DNA of 64,000 nucleotides, taken from assembly GCA_041874725.1 (NCBI GenBank), contig CP097466.1, positions 682,001 through 746,000 of the forward strand, given 5' to 3'. Source of the stretch: Duganella sp. BuS-21 (lineage in GTDB: Bacteria > Pseudomonadota > Gammaproteobacteria > Burkholderiales > Burkholderiaceae_D). The position numbers and the translations under genes are program-made. Under the pieces are notes generated by a model. The model had not been told where the DNA came from. It did not search any database and worked only from the letters and a program-made list of their open reading frames with translations. Below are positions 1 through 8,446 of this stretch, one piece after another. Position 1 is the first letter of the stretch, and each line of letters starts with the position of its first letter.

Positions 1-1293
1 GGTGCGGCCGTCGGTCGGCGCCAGGGTACCGAGGTAGCCCAGGGTCAGGAACGACAGGAAGAACACGGCGTACACATATTTGTGCCAGTCCGGGCGGTAG
101 CGGATCGACTTCACCGGCGACTTGTCCAGCCAAGGCAGGAAGGCCAGAATCACCACCGAGGAACCGAAGAACACCACGCCCCAGAACTTGGCGTCGAGGA
201 TCTGCGGCAGCATGCCGATGATGGCCACCAGCGCCACCACCGCGATCACGGTCTTGACGGCGGTCGACAGGCGCGACTTGAGCCAGATGAACACCACGTA
301 GGCGGCCACGAAGAACATCAGCACCCACATGAAGTCGGCCGTGGTGGCGCGCAGCACCGAGTAGAAGGCGGTGAAGTACCAGGTCGGGGCGATGTGCAGC
401 GGGGTTTTCAGCGAGTCGCCCGGCAGGAAGTTGTTGTACTCCAGGAAGTAGCCGCCCATTTCCGGCGCGAAGAACACCACCGCGCTGAAGATGGTCAGGA
501 ACACCGACACGCCGAACAGGTCGTGTACCGTGTAGTACGGGTGCGACGGGATGGAGTCGACCGGGTGGCCGTCCGGGCCCAGGTTATCCTTGACTTCGAT
601 GCCGTCCGGATTGCTGGAGCCGACTTCATGCAGCGCGATCAAGTGCGCGGCCACCAGGCCCAGCAGCACCAGCGGAATGGCGATCACGTGGAAGGCGAAG
701 AAGCGGTTCAGGGTGGCGTCGGACACCACGTAGTCGCCGCGGATCCACAGCGACAGGTCAGGGCCGATCAGCGGAATGGCGCCGAACAGGTTGACGATCA
801 CCTGTGCGCCCCAGTACGACATCTGGCCCCAAGGCAGCAGGTAACCGAAGAACGCTTCGGCCATCAGGCACAGGAAGATGGCGAAACCGAACAGCCAGAT
901 CAGTTCGCGCGGTTTGCGGTACGAGCCGTACAGCAGGCCGCGCGTCATGTGCAGGTAGACGATGATGAAGAAGGCGGAAGCGCCGGTCGAGTGCATATAG
1001 CGCACCAGCCAGCCCCACGGCACTTCGCGCATGATGTATTCGACCGAGCCGAAGGCCAGGTTGGCGTCCGGCTTGTAGTGCATGGTCAGGAAGATGCCGG
1101 TGACGATCTGCAGCACCAGCACCAACATGGCCAGCGAGCCGAAGATGTACCAGAAATTGAAGTTTTTAGGCGCGTAGTATTTGCCCCATTGATCATTCCA
1201 CAGCTTGGTGAGCGGGAAGCGGTCGTCCACCCAGCCCAGTGCTTTTTGTGCGGCCGGTGCATCGGCCGGGAATTTCGTCTCCTTGAAGCCCAT
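1..1293 (-). CDS. petB: Cytochrome b subunit of the bc1 complex (3' end outside window)
   Basis: Membrane subunit of ubiquinol:cytochrome c oxidoreductase; carries haems bL and bH and the two quinone sites. Translating the minus strand from the ATG at 1293 gives an unbroken frame of 431 codons to the window edge, starting MGFKETKFPADAP. Two His pairs expected to bind haem are visible at about residues 101/115 and 202/217, the latter inside a hydrophobic helix followed by HEVGS. Further hydrophobic helices follow, with the quinol-site variant APTWYF in place of the usual PEWY region. The start lies 2 bp after the petA stop, so the two are one operon; petC (cytochrome c1) would be expected beyond the left edge. 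The overlapping plus-strand frame is an antisense artefact. Confidence 0.95.
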   Translation of the reverse strand, partial: MGFKETKFPADAPAAQKALGWVDDRFPLTKLWNDQWGKYYAPKNFNFWYIFGSLAMLVLVLQIVTGIFLTMHYKPDANLAFGSVEYIMREVPWGWLVRYMHSTGASAFFIIVYLHMTRGLLYGSYRKPRELIWLFGFAIFLCLMAEAFFGYLLPWGQMSYWGAQVIVNLFGAIPLIGPDLSLWIRGDYVVSDATLNRFFAFHVIAIPLVLLGLVAAHLIALHEVGSSNPDGIEVKDNLGPDGHPVDSIPSHPYYTVHDLFGVSVFLTIFSAVVFFAPEMGGYFLEYNNFLPGDSLKTPLHIAPTWYFTAFYSVLRATTADFMWVLMFFVAAYVVFIWLKSRLSTAVKTVIAVVALVAIIGMLPQILDAKFWGVVFFGSSVVILAFLPWLDKSPVKSIRYRPDWHKYVYAVFFLSFLTLGYLGTLAPTDGRT

Positions 1294-1295
1294 GG

Positions 1296-1904
1296 TTATG
1301 CCTCGCCTTTCTCGTCTTTACCAATCACCAGCCTGGTGTCGCTCAGAAACATATAGCGGGGAACCTGCAGATTGTCCGGCGCCGGCTTGTTCTTGAACAC
1401 GCGGCCGGCCATGTCGAAGGTGGAGCCATGGCAAGGGCAGAGGAAGCCGCCTTCCCAGTCGTCCGGCAGCGATGGCTGCGGGCCGGGGGTGAATTTGGAC
1501 GAGGGCGAGCAGCCCAGGTGGGTACAGATGCCGACCGCGACCAGCAGCTCGGGCTTGCGCGAGCGCCATTCGTTGCGGGCGTATTCCGGGGTGAATTCGT
1601 CGGGATTGCGCTTGGATTCAGCGTCGGCCACTTTGCCGTCGGTTTTCTTCAGCGACGCCACCATTTCAGGGGTGCGCTTGAGGATCCAGACCGGCTTGCC
1701 GCGCCATTCCACGGTTTTCATTTCACCGGGATTGAGTGCGGAGATATCTACTTCGACCGGCGCACCGGCCGCTTTCGCGCGCTCGGAAGGCTGGAAGGTG
1801 CTTACTAATGCGCCTGCGGTGCAAAGACCTACGACACCGCCGGCTGCGCCTGTTGCTACAAGCAAACCACGACGGCCTGAATCGACCTGCTTTTCGTTAC
1901 CCAT
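1296..1904 (-). CDS. petA: Ubiquinol-cytochrome c reductase Rieske iron-sulfur subunit
   Basis: Rieske [2Fe-2S] subunit of the bc1 complex, passing electrons from quinol to cytochrome c1 on the periplasmic face. The 202-residue product has a twin-arginine signal-anchor (GRRGLLVATGAAGG, residues 10-23) and both cluster-binding boxes: CTHLGC (127-132, Cys and His ligands) and CPCHGS (156-161). Length matches the family. It is first in the petA-petB operon. Start ATG at 1904 puts the Arg pair at the usual distance from the N terminus. Confidence 0.97.
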   Translation of the reverse strand: MGNEKQVDSGRRGLLVATGAAGGVVGLCTAGALVSTFQPSERAKAAGAPVEVDISALNPGEMKTVEWRGKPVWILKRTPEMVASLKKTDGKVADAESKRNPDEFTPEYARNEWRSRKPELLVAVGICTHLGCSPSSKFTPGPQPSLPDDWEGGFLCPCHGSTFDMAGRVFKNKPAPDNLQVPRYMFLSDTRLVIGKDEKGEA

Positions 1905-2042
1905 ACAAACCCCAATCAGTCAAAGTGCGAACAAAATCTTGAGAACTGTGTACAAACCTGAAAGCTGACAACTGGAAAAAGCACGAAATCCAGCAACCTT
2001 ACATTATAAGGTATGCATGATGCAAATTAAAACACCAAGCTT

Positions 2043-2077
2043 GCCCGATGCCCGATGCCCGATGCCCGATGCCCAAT
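2043..2077 (+). repeat. Heptanucleotide tandem repeat (GCCCGAT)4 + GCCCAAT
   Basis: Four perfect copies of GCCCGAT followed by one copy with a single change, in the petA-mscL intergenic region. The copies are uninterrupted and non-coding. Such arrays can vary in copy number through replication slippage. Confidence 0.9.
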
Positions 2078-2197
2078 TGTCAGCAGGTCTGCGCACCGCT
2101 CGCGTGGCGATGATAGAAGGTAGGGCGGTGAGCAGAAATTGATGTAGGTCAATTTATAGCGTAATTCGGCTTGCAAATGCGTAAACGACAAGCGTGT

Positions 2198-2226
2198 TTG
2201 GAATCCAATTGAAAAAATAGTATGAT
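2198..2226 (+). promoter_or_regulatory. Sigma70 promoter of mscL
   Basis: TTGGAA at 2198-2203 and TATGAT at 2221-2226, separated by exactly 17 bases, 47 bases before the mscL ATG. Strong match to the -35/-10 consensus (4/6 and 5/6). The predicted start is near 2233. Confidence 0.65.
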
Positions 2227-2273
2227 CCAAGCGCAGTTTTGTTCACAATTGACCACACAGCGAGGATAATAAT

Positions 2274-2711
2274 ATGACAATGATGCAGGAATTCAAAGAA
2301 TTCGCGATGAAGGGTAATGTGGTCGATCTAGCGGTCGGTGTGATCATCGGCGGCGCCTTCGGCAAGATTGTCGATTCGCTGGTGGCCGATGTCATCATGC
2401 CGCCGATCAGCAAATTGTTCGGCGGCCTGGACTTCGCCAGCTATTATCTTCCGCTCAACGGCCAGCCCAACGGCCTCAGCCTGGTGGAAGCGAAAAAGCT
2501 CGGCGCGGTGCTGGCCTACGGCAATTTCGCCACGATCCTGTTGAACTTTATCATCCTGGCGTTTGTCATCTTTCAGATGGTGCGCTTGATGAACAAGGCG
2601 CGGAACCTGGGCCTGAAACGCGACGCTGCCGCCGCGGCGGCCGAGCCGCCGGCGCCGATCCCGGAAGACATCGTGCTGCTGCGCGAGATCCGCGATTCCC
2701 TCAAAAAATAA
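2274..2711 (+). CDS. mscL: Large-conductance mechanosensitive channel
   Basis: Homopentameric inner-membrane channel that opens under membrane tension to release solutes during hypo-osmotic shock. The 145-residue product starts [15 protein letters not shown], the amphipathic N-terminal helix of MscL, then has the first pore helix ([20 protein letters not shown]), a periplasmic loop, the second helix ([19 protein letters not shown]) and a charged C-terminal bundle helix ([18 protein letters not shown]). An AGGATAA ribosome-binding site lies just upstream of the chosen ATG. Own promoter upstream; likely a single gene or co-transcribed with the protease that begins 36 bp later. Confidence 0.97.
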   Translation: MTMMQEFKEFAMKGNVVDLAVGVIIGGAFGKIVDSLVADVIMPPISKLFGGLDFASYYLPLNGQPNGLSLVEAKKLGAVLAYGNFATILLNFIILAFVIFQMVRLMNKARNLGLKRDAAAAAAEPPAPIPEDIVLLREIRDSLKK

Positions 2712-2747
2712 AAGGATGCGGCCGCCCCGGCGGTTGGCTGGACTGTG

Positions 2748-3908
2748 ATGCGACGACTCTGGTTATTGTTTGCGCAAACGGTGACCGTCGTATTGGCACT
2801 GTATTTCGTCTACACGGCGGTGGGCCCGGAGCGGGCGGCGCCGGTGCGCGTGCAGCAAATGGGCAGCGTCGAGCATCCGGCCGCCATGCTGGAGGCGGCG
2901 CCGTCCAAGCCGCCGCTGTCGGCGGGCGGCTCCTACCGGGCGGCGGCGGCGCGCGCCATGCCGGCCGTGGTCAACATCCTCACCAGCAAGAAACCCAAGC
3001 GCGGCAAGCATCCGCTGATGCGCGACCCCTTCTTCAAGAAATTCTTCGGCGACCGCGACGACGACGGCGAGGACGAATCGAGCCTCGGTTCGGGCGTGAT
3101 CGTCTCCGGGCAGGGCTACATCCTCACCAACAACCACGTGGTGGAGGCGGCCGACGAAATCGAGGTGGTGCTGGCCGACGGCCGCAAGGCGGCCGCCAAG
3201 CTGGTCGGCACCGATCCGGAAACCGACCTGGCCGTCATCAAGATTTCCCTGGAAAAGCTGCCGGTGATTGTGCTGGGCCAGGCCGAGCAGGCGCAGGTCG
3301 GCGACGTGGTGCTGGCCATCGGCAACCCCTTCGGCGTGGGCCAGACGGTGACCATGGGCATCATCTCCGCGTTGGGCCGCAACAATCTGCACATCAACCA
3401 TTTCGAAAACTTCATCCAGACCGACGCCGCCATCAACTTCGGCAACTCGGGCGGGGCCTTGGTGGACGCCAGCGGCAACCTGCTGGGCATTAATTCGGCG
3501 ATTTATTCGCAGACCGGCGGCTCGGTCGGCATCGGCTTTGCGATCCCGGTGACCACGGCCAAGTCGGTGATGGAAGCCATCATCAAATCGGGCCATGTGG
3601 TGCGCGGCTGGATCGGCGTGGAAAGTCAGGAGATCACGCCGGAACTGGCGGCCAGCTTCGGGTTGACGCGGCAGAGCGGCGCCATCATCGCTGGCGTGGT
3701 GCGCAACGGGCCGGCCGACAAGGGCGGCATCAAGCCGGGCGACATTTTGCTGTCGGTGGACGGCAAGCCGGTGGCCGACACCAACAGCATGCTCAACCTC
3801 ATCGCCCAGCTGGTTCCTGGCGGAAAAGCTAAAATGACGGTCCTGCGGAAAAACAAAGAAGCGACGCTGGACATCACGGTCGGCAAGCGGCCGGCCAACC
3901 CGAAATAA
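2748..3908 (+). CDS. DegS/HtrA-type trypsin-like serine protease, membrane anchored, one PDZ
   Basis: Periplasmic S1C-family protease. Order: an N-terminal hydrophobic anchor (about 3-25), a linker, the trypsin-like domain with the triad His in TNNHVVEAAD, Asp in ETDLAVIK and Ser in NFGNSGGALV (about residues 130, 160 and 234), then a single PDZ domain (about 295-385). One PDZ and an uncleaved-looking N terminus fit DegS/AlgW, the site-1 protease for anti-sigma factor RseA, better than two-PDZ DegP/DegQ. A GTG immediately precedes the ATG at 2748; either could serve as start. An Asp/Glu-rich segment (DRDDDGEDE) precedes the catalytic domain. Subfamily assignment is inference: no rseA/rpoE lies nearby. 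Confidence 0.85.
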   Translation: MRRLWLLFAQTVTVVLALYFVYTAVGPERAAPVRVQQMGSVEHPAAMLEAAPSKPPLSAGGSYRAAAARAMPAVVNILTSKKPKRGKHPLMRDPFFKKFFGDRDDDGEDESSLGSGVIVSGQGYILTNNHVVEAADEIEVVLADGRKAAAKLVGTDPETDLAVIKISLEKLPVIVLGQAEQAQVGDVVLAIGNPFGVGQTVTMGIISALGRNNLHINHFENFIQTDAAINFGNSGGALVDASGNLLGINSAIYSQTGGSVGIGFAIPVTTAKSVMEAIIKSGHVVRGWIGVESQEITPELAASFGLTRQSGAIIAGVVRNGPADKGGIKPGDILLSVDGKPVADTNSMLNLIAQLVPGGKAKMTVLRKNKEATLDITVGKRPANPK

Positions 3909-3916
3909 GGACATCA

Positions 3917-4606
3917 ATGCATCTGCGCGACCTGACCCAATACCTGCGTGAGCTGGCGGACAATAACAACCGTCCGTGGTTCATCATGAACAAGCCGCGC
4001 TACGACATCCTGCGCGAAGAATTCCTGGAAGTGGTGACGCAGATGATTGCCGAGCTGGGCAAGTTCGATCCGCAGGTGAAGTTCAGCAATCCGAAGAAGG
4101 CGATGTTCCGCATCAACCGCGACGTGCGCTTTGCGCACGACAAGAGTCCGTACAAGACGCGCTTCTCGGCGGCGGTGGCGCCGAACGACATGCGCCGTCC
4201 GAGCAAGGCCGGCGGTCCCACCTACTACATGCAGATCGACGGCAGCGGCAAGCTGTTGTTTGGCGCCGGCGAATACATGCCGCCGCCGCACCGCCTGAAA
4301 GCGCTGCGCCAGCACATGGTGGACGACGCGGCCGGCTTCAAAAAAGTGCTGAAGAACAAGAAATTGGTGGCGACCTATGGCGACATCCAGGACGAAGGCA
4401 AGCTGATGCGCCCGCCGAAAGGCTTCGATCCGGAGCATGAGCACATCGAATACATCAAGCTGAAGAGTTTCTTCGTCTGGACCGAGATCGATCTGCAGCT
4501 CAACAAGCCGGAGCTGCTGGTGCCGACCCTGGCGGCCGGCCTCAAGGACGCCTATCCGCTGGTAACGTGGATGCGCGCAGCGAAGGAAGAGCCCGTAGAA
4601 GAGTAA
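3917..4606 (+). CDS. DUF2461 family protein
   Basis: Conserved protein of unknown function, 229 residues, recognised by the DUF2461/TIGR02453 pattern: N-terminal LRELADNNNRPWF, then KAMFRINRDVRFAHDKSPYK, and PPKGFDPEHEHIEYIKLK near residues 170-187. No signal peptide or membrane helix, so probably cytosolic. It starts 8 bp after the protease stop and may be co-transcribed with it. It converges on gpsA across a REP-like inverted doublet. Confidence 0.85.
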   Translation: MHLRDLTQYLRELADNNNRPWFIMNKPRYDILREEFLEVVTQMIAELGKFDPQVKFSNPKKAMFRINRDVRFAHDKSPYKTRFSAAVAPNDMRRPSKAGGPTYYMQIDGSGKLLFGAGEYMPPPHRLKALRQHMVDDAAGFKKVLKNKKLVATYGDIQDEGKLMRPPKGFDPEHEHIEYIKLKSFFVWTEIDLQLNKPELLVPTLAAGLKDAYPLVTWMRAAKEEPVEE

Positions 4607-4613
4607 GCTGTGT

Positions 4614-4681
4614 ATGGGTTGCCGCCTGCGCGGGAACGACGGAACGGGAGCGATGTCATTCCCGCGCAAGCGGGAATCCAT
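4614..4681. repeat. REP-like inverted doublet 1
   Basis: Two 27-nt units in opposite orientation: 4614-4640 (reverse) and 4655-4681 (forward, GTCATTCCCGCGCAAGCGGG then AATCCAT), spaced by 14 nt. Each unit is itself a hairpin. It lies between the convergent DUF2461 and gpsA genes and may act as a bidirectional transcription end or mRNA 3' stabiliser. Same unit as at 27910-27987 and 45251-45311. Confidence 0.8.
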
Positions 4682-4687
4682 GCTGAA

Positions 4688-5722
4688 TCAATGCTCGCCG
4701 CGCGGGTCGCGGGAGAGCAGGCGGGCGACCATCGCTTGCGGCTGGTCGCCGTCGAACAGCACGCCGGCTACGGCATTGGTGATTGGCATTTCTACTCCGA
4801 GACGCGCCGACAGTTCGCGCACCGCCTTGGCGCAAGGCACGCCTTCGGCCACATGGCCCAGCTCCTGCACGATGACATCCAGCGCCTTGCCTTGCGCCAG
4901 TCCCAGCCCTACGCGACGGTTGCGCGACAGGTCGCCGGTGCAGGTCAGAATCAAGTCGCCCATGCCGGTCAGGCCCATGAAGGTTTCGGTCTGGCCGCCC
5001 AGGGCCACGCCCAGGCGCGTGATTTCCGCCAGCCCGCGCGTGATCAGCGCCGCGCGCGCGTTCAGGCCCAGGCCCAGGCCGTCGGCCGCGCCGGTGGCGA
5101 TGGCCAGCACGTTTTTCACCGCGCCGCCTACTTCCACACCCACCAGGTCTTCGCTCGAATACACGCGCACATTGCCGCCATGCACGGTTTCCACCACGCA
5201 GGCGCGCAACGCTGCCGACTCGGAGGCGATGGTCAGCGCACACGGCAGGCCTTTGGCCACTTCCTGCGCAAACGATGGGCCGGACAGCGCACCGCCGGCC
5301 ACCGCGTCGCCCAGCACTTCACGCACGATCTGGTGCGGCAGCAGGCCGGTTTCGTATTCAAAGCCCTTGCACAGCCACACCAGGTTCGGAATCGCGCGGC
5401 CCTGGGCCTTCAACTGCAGCAGCAACGGACGCAGGCCCGCCACCGGGCAGGCCGCGATCAGCAGGCTGCCGGGTTCGGCCACATGGGCCAGCGCGGCGTC
5501 GAAATCGACCGCCACTTGCAGCCGGTCCGGGAAGGCGTAGCCGGGCAGGTAGCTGTTTTCGCGCGCCACGGCCATCGCCTGCAGAGCGGCGGCGTTGCGG
5601 CCCCACAGCAGCACGTCGTGACGCTGGGCCAGCGCCATGGCCACGGCCGTGCCCCAGGCGCCTGCGCCGAGCACGCTCACCTTGCGGGCTGCGCCCGTCT
5701 GTTTGCTAGTGTTTTCTTGCAT
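4688..5722 (-). CDS. gpsA: Glycerol-3-phosphate dehydrogenase [NAD(P)+]
   Basis: Cytosolic enzyme reducing dihydroxyacetone phosphate to sn-glycerol 3-phosphate for phospholipid synthesis. 344 residues. The Rossmann motif [20 protein letters not shown] begins near residue 15; the catalytic Lys lies in [18 protein letters not shown], and the C-terminal domain contains [20 protein letters not shown]. The order secB-(SH3)-gpsA on one strand is common in Burkholderiales. A 14-residue polar N-terminal extension precedes the first strand; the ATG at 5722 is the only good start. Confidence 0.96.
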   Translation of the reverse strand: MQENTSKQTGAARKVSVLGAGAWGTAVAMALAQRHDVLLWGRNAAALQAMAVARENSYLPGYAFPDRLQVAVDFDAALAHVAEPGSLLIAACPVAGLRPLLLQLKAQGRAIPNLVWLCKGFEYETGLLPHQIVREVLGDAVAGGALSGPSFAQEVAKGLPCALTIASESAALRACVVETVHGGNVRVYSSEDLVGVEVGGAVKNVLAIATGAADGLGLGLNARAALITRGLAEITRLGVALGGQTETFMGLTGMGDLILTCTGDLSRNRRVGLGLAQGKALDVIVQELGHVAEGVPCAKAVRELSARLGVEMPITNAVAGVLFDGDQPQAMVARLLSRDPRGEH

Positions 5723-5761
5723 GGGATCTCATTCGGCGCGTGGGAGGCGCCGTTACGGCAA

Positions 5762-6205
5762 TTATATGCCCCAGACTTCGGAATTCTTGACGTAACCGAC
5801 CAGGCCGTCGCGATGACGCACCTTGATCCAGCCGCCGGCCACCGATTCGTTCAGTTCCAGCAGCACGCCTTTGTCGGCGGTGAAGACCGGGGTGGCGCTG
5901 TCGTCCGGGGTGGTGCGTACTTTCAGGTTGGCGCTGCGCACGATGACGTTGCGCTTGGCGCTCAAGCCCTTGGCCTCGGTCCAGGCTAGTTCGCCGTTGA
6001 CGTCGCGCACCTTCAGCCATTCGCCGTAGGCCAGCACCACTTCCAGTGGCGCGCCGCGCGGTACGACAAACAGCTTGCCCCCCTTGGTCGACGGCGCGTC
6101 GTACAAGATCACGGGCGCGGCGCCTACCGTTTTGAAATCGTAGGCCTGACTGGCGGCAGCGGCCAGCGTCATGGTCAGCGCAGCGATTAAACGGGGAAAT
6201 GTCAT
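5762..6205 (-). CDS. Secreted SH3-domain protein
   Basis: 147-residue exported protein of unknown exact role. It begins MTFPRLIAALTMTLAAAASQA, a signal peptide likely cleaved after the last Ala, followed by two bacterial SH3-like segments: one with LYDAPSTKGGKLFVVPRG and one with ANLKVRTTPDDSATPVF, ending GLVGYVKNSEVWGI. Such domains bind cell-wall peptides. A longer open frame extends upstream to 6403, but that part is low-complexity and overlaps secB antisense-like; the signal peptide decides the start at 6205. An 8-bp GC hairpin (6229-6252) lies between secB and this gene. Confidence 0.82.
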   Translation of the reverse strand: MTFPRLIAALTMTLAAAASQAYDFKTVGAAPVILYDAPSTKGGKLFVVPRGAPLEVVLAYGEWLKVRDVNGELAWTEAKGLSAKRNVIVRSANLKVRTTPDDSATPVFTADKGVLLELNESVAGGWIKVRHRDGLVGYVKNSEVWGI

Positions 6206-6284
6206 GGTGTACCTTGAGAGGGGAAACTGCCGCCGGACGAGCGCCCGGCGGCGTAGTGCTGCTCGATGACTGCTCGATTGCTGC

Positions 6285-6758
6285 TTAGTGCGTCGCGTCG
6301 GCTGCCGGGGCAGCTGCGGCCGCTTCAGCGATGGCTTGCTGACGCTGCTGGTAGAACACTTCGAAGTTGATCTCGGCCAGATGCACTGGCGGGAAGCCGG
6401 CACGGGTGATCACGTCGGCGATGTTGGCGCGCAGATATGGGTAAACGATGTTCGGGCAGCCGATGCCCAGCAATGGATCCAGCTGTTCGGCTGGAATGTT
6501 GCGGGCTTCGAAGATACCGGCTTGCTTGCCTTCTACCAGGAACGCGACTTTGTCTTTGACTTTGGCGGTCACGGTGATGGTGACGGTCGATTCGAAGATG
6601 CCGTCGGCCAGTGGCTCGGCGCCAACGTCCAGGGCGACTTCTATGGTCGGGGCTTCCTGCTCCAGGAAGATCGACGGCGAATTCGGTTGTTCCAGCGACA
6701 GGTCTTTCAGGTAGACGCGTTGGATTTGGAATACTGGTTGCAGGTTTTCTTCAGACAT
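6285..6758 (-). CDS. secB: Protein-export chaperone SecB
   Basis: Cytosolic homotetrameric chaperone that holds preproteins unfolded and hands them to SecA. 157 residues, with diagnostic [19 protein letters not shown] near residues 10-28, [19 protein letters not shown] and LFPYLR-like [19 protein letters not shown]. The tail is Ala-rich. Its start is 162 bp from grxC and a separate promoter is suggested at 6856-6882. Confidence 0.97.
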   Translation of the reverse strand: MSEENLQPVFQIQRVYLKDLSLEQPNSPSIFLEQEAPTIEVALDVGAEPLADGIFESTVTITVTAKVKDKVAFLVEGKQAGIFEARNIPAEQLDPLLGIGCPNIVYPYLRANIADVITRAGFPPVHLAEINFEVFYQQRQQAIAEAAAAAPAADATH

Positions 6759-6855
6759 GGAACGCTTTCGTTATGGTGAAAACGAGCGGCACGGGCCGCT
6801 CTGGATATGTTTGCTTGGTATGGCTAGAAGACAGCTCAAATCACACGCGAAGGCA

Positions 6856-6882
6856 ATTGTATCAAAACCATTATGGTTTCAA
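6856..6882 (-). promoter_or_regulatory. Possible secB promoter with palindrome between -35 and -10
   Basis: On the minus strand TTGAAA (6882-6877) and an extended -10, TG-A-TACAAT (hexamer 6861-6856), are separated by 15 bases. The spacer is almost filled by a 15-bp palindrome AAACCAT-T-ATGGTTT (6865-6879). The short spacer makes the promoter call tentative; the palindrome is exact. Confidence 0.35.
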
Positions 6883-6920
6883 AGGGCTTTCCACCTGCCG
6901 CACGTTGTATTTGGGGTCTG

Positions 6921-7181
6921 TTAAGCATTTAACAAGGGGGCGAGTCCGCCCGCCTGGTCCAGCGCATACAAATCGTCGAAGCCCCCCACGTGGGTGTCGC
7001 CGATGTAGATTTGCGGCACGGTGCGACGACCGGTCTTTTGCATCATAGTGATGCGCTGTTCCGGGTCCAGATCCACGCGTATCTTCTTCAGGCCGGTCAC
7101 GCCCTTGGCTTCCAGCAGACGTTCGGCGCGGATGCAATAAGGGCAGACGGCGGTGGTGTACATGATCACTTCGGCGGTCAT
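6921..7181 (-). CDS. grxC: Glutaredoxin 3
   Basis: Glutathione-dependent dithiol oxidoreductase. 86 residues with active site TTAVCPYC (Cys13 and Cys16), the cis-Pro loop RRTVPQIYIG and the glutathione-binding GGFDDLYALD. Lies 15 bp after the rhodanese gene on the same strand, forming the usual rhodanese-grxC pair upstream of secB. Confidence 0.95.
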   Translation of the reverse strand: MTAEVIMYTTAVCPYCIRAERLLEAKGVTGLKKIRVDLDPEQRITMMQKTGRRTVPQIYIGDTHVGGFDDLYALDQAGGLAPLLNA

Positions 7182-7196
7182 CTCGTTCTCCTCCTG

Positions 7197-7598
7197 TTAT
7201 TTGGCCAGCGGCAGGCCGGCTTTTTGCCATGCAGCAATGCCTCCCGCCAGGTTGACCACGTCGGCAAAGCCGGCTTTGCCCAGTTTGGCTGCGGCGGCCG
7301 AGCCGCGCGCGTCGCTCTTGCCCACCACGATCAGGCTGCGGCTCTTGAACTTGTCCAGCTCCGAGATGCGCTTGTCGAGGTCGGCCAGCGGGATGTTTTT
7401 GGCTTCCGGCAGGTGGCCTGCGGCGTATTCCTTGGCGTCGCGTACATCCACAATCGTGGTTTTGCCGCGATTAATCAACAGGGTGATGTCTTGCGGCGTG
7501 CCGCGTTTGCCGCGTACGGTCAGGGTCGGCCACAGCAGTGCGCCGCCGGAAACCAGCACGATGGCGATCAGAAAAATATTATCAATGAAGAATTTCAC
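7197..7598 (-). CDS. Membrane-anchored rhodanese-like protein lacking the active-site Cys
   Basis: 133 residues: an N-terminal membrane helix (about 4-24) and a single rhodanese domain with TIVDVRDAKEYAAGHLPEAK (48-67) and the C-terminal NLAGGIAAWQKAGLPL. In catalytic rhodaneses the active loop reads CxxGxR; here it reads GKSDAR (93-98), with Gly where the Cys should be. It is therefore unlikely to transfer sulfur by a persulfide. Position before grxC is conserved in betaproteobacteria, suggesting a redox or regulatory role (inference). Confidence 0.88.
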   Translation of the reverse strand: MKFFIDNIFLIAIVLVSGGALLWPTLTVRGKRGTPQDITLLINRGKTTIVDVRDAKEYAAGHLPEAKNIPLADLDKRISELDKFKSRSLIVVGKSDARGSAAAAKLGKAGFADVVNLAGGIAAWQKAGLPLAK

Positions 7599-7698
7599 AG
7601 GAATCCAATGGTTGAACTTAATCTGCGCATTATAAAATAGAAGCTGTAATAGTTCTCAAAGCACCGGTTTTCCAACTTTTCCTGAAAAGATAGTCCAC

Positions 7699-8445
7699 AT
7701 GTACAAAATCGTTTTCATGCGCCACGGCGAATCCACCTGGAACCTGTCGAACCGTTTCACCGGCTGGACCGACGTCGATCTGACCGAAAAAGGCATCAAA
7801 GAGGCCAAGCTGGCCGGCCAGTTGCTGAAGGAAGGCGGTTACACCTTCGACCTGGCCTACACCTCGGTGCTGAAGCGCGCCGTGCGCACGCTGTGGCTGG
7901 CGCTGGACGAAATGGACATGATGTACCTGCCGATCAAGAATGATTGGCGCCTCAACGAGCGTCATTACGGCGCCCTGCAGGGCCTGGACAAGGGCGAGAC
8001 CGCCGCCAAGTATGGCGACGAGCAAGTGCTCGTTTGGCGCCGCAGCTACGACACGCCGCCGCCGGCCCTGGAACAGAGCGACGACCGCGCCTCGTTCAAC
8101 GATCCGCGCTACGCCGGCCTGTCGACAGAGCAGATTCCGCTGACCGAGTGCCTGAAGGACACCGTGGCCCGTGTGATGCCGGCCTGGGACGAGGAAATCG
8201 CCCCGGCCATCCGCGCCGGCAAGAAAATCCTGATTTCGGCCCACGGCAACAGCCTGCGCGCCGTCATCAAGATGCTCGACGGCATCAGCGACAGCGACAT
8301 CGTCGGCCTGAACATTCCGAACGGCACGCCGCTGGTGTACGAGCTGGACGCCGACCTGAAGCCGATCCGCCACTACTACCTCGGCGACGCCGACGCTATT
8401 GCCGCTGCGCAAGCTGCAGTGGCGAACCAGGGCAAGGCCAAGTAA
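7699..8445 (+). CDS. gpmA: 2,3-bisphosphoglycerate-dependent phosphoglycerate mutase
   Basis: Glycolytic/gluconeogenic enzyme interconverting 3- and 2-phosphoglycerate. 248 residues. The phosphohistidine motif [10 protein letters not shown] has His at residue 9; [21 protein letters not shown] and [19 protein letters not shown] (second His) are both present. Divergent from the rhodanese-grxC group across about 100 bp. Length and motifs are typical of dPGM. Confidence 0.97.
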   Translation: MYKIVFMRHGESTWNLSNRFTGWTDVDLTEKGIKEAKLAGQLLKEGGYTFDLAYTSVLKRAVRTLWLALDEMDMMYLPIKNDWRLNERHYGALQGLDKGETAAKYGDEQVLVWRRSYDTPPPALEQSDDRASFNDPRYAGLSTEQIPLTECLKDTVARVMPAWDEEIAPAIRAGKKILISAHGNSLRAVIKMLDGISDSDIVGLNIPNGTPLVYELDADLKPIRHYYLGDADAIAAAQAAVANQGKAK

Positions 8446-8446
8446 T

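Larger units (their letters stand above)
1905..2273. other. Divergent intergenic region petA / mscL
   Basis: 369 bases with no convincing gene. It holds the upstream region of the petAB operon (minus strand), a run of heptanucleotide repeats at 2043-2077 and a good sigma70 promoter for mscL at 2198-2226. The only open frame (2027-2230, minus) is low in plausibility because it translates across the repeat and has no recognisable domain. Confidence 0.7.

Noticed and set aside
82..1356. 424-codon plus-strand frame at the left edge
   Set aside because: Antisense of cytochrome b, whose minus-strand translation gives all haem His residues.
2027..2230. 67-codon minus-strand frame across the heptanucleotide repeats
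   Set aside because: No ribosome-binding site, runs through the repeat and lies over the mscL promoter; no recognisable domain.
4614..4681. REP doublets as substrates of the RAYT at 57 kb
   Set aside because: The RAYT is bounded by GGGTCAGCTCTGTCATTTGG ends, unrelated in sequence to the GTCATTCCCGCG unit.
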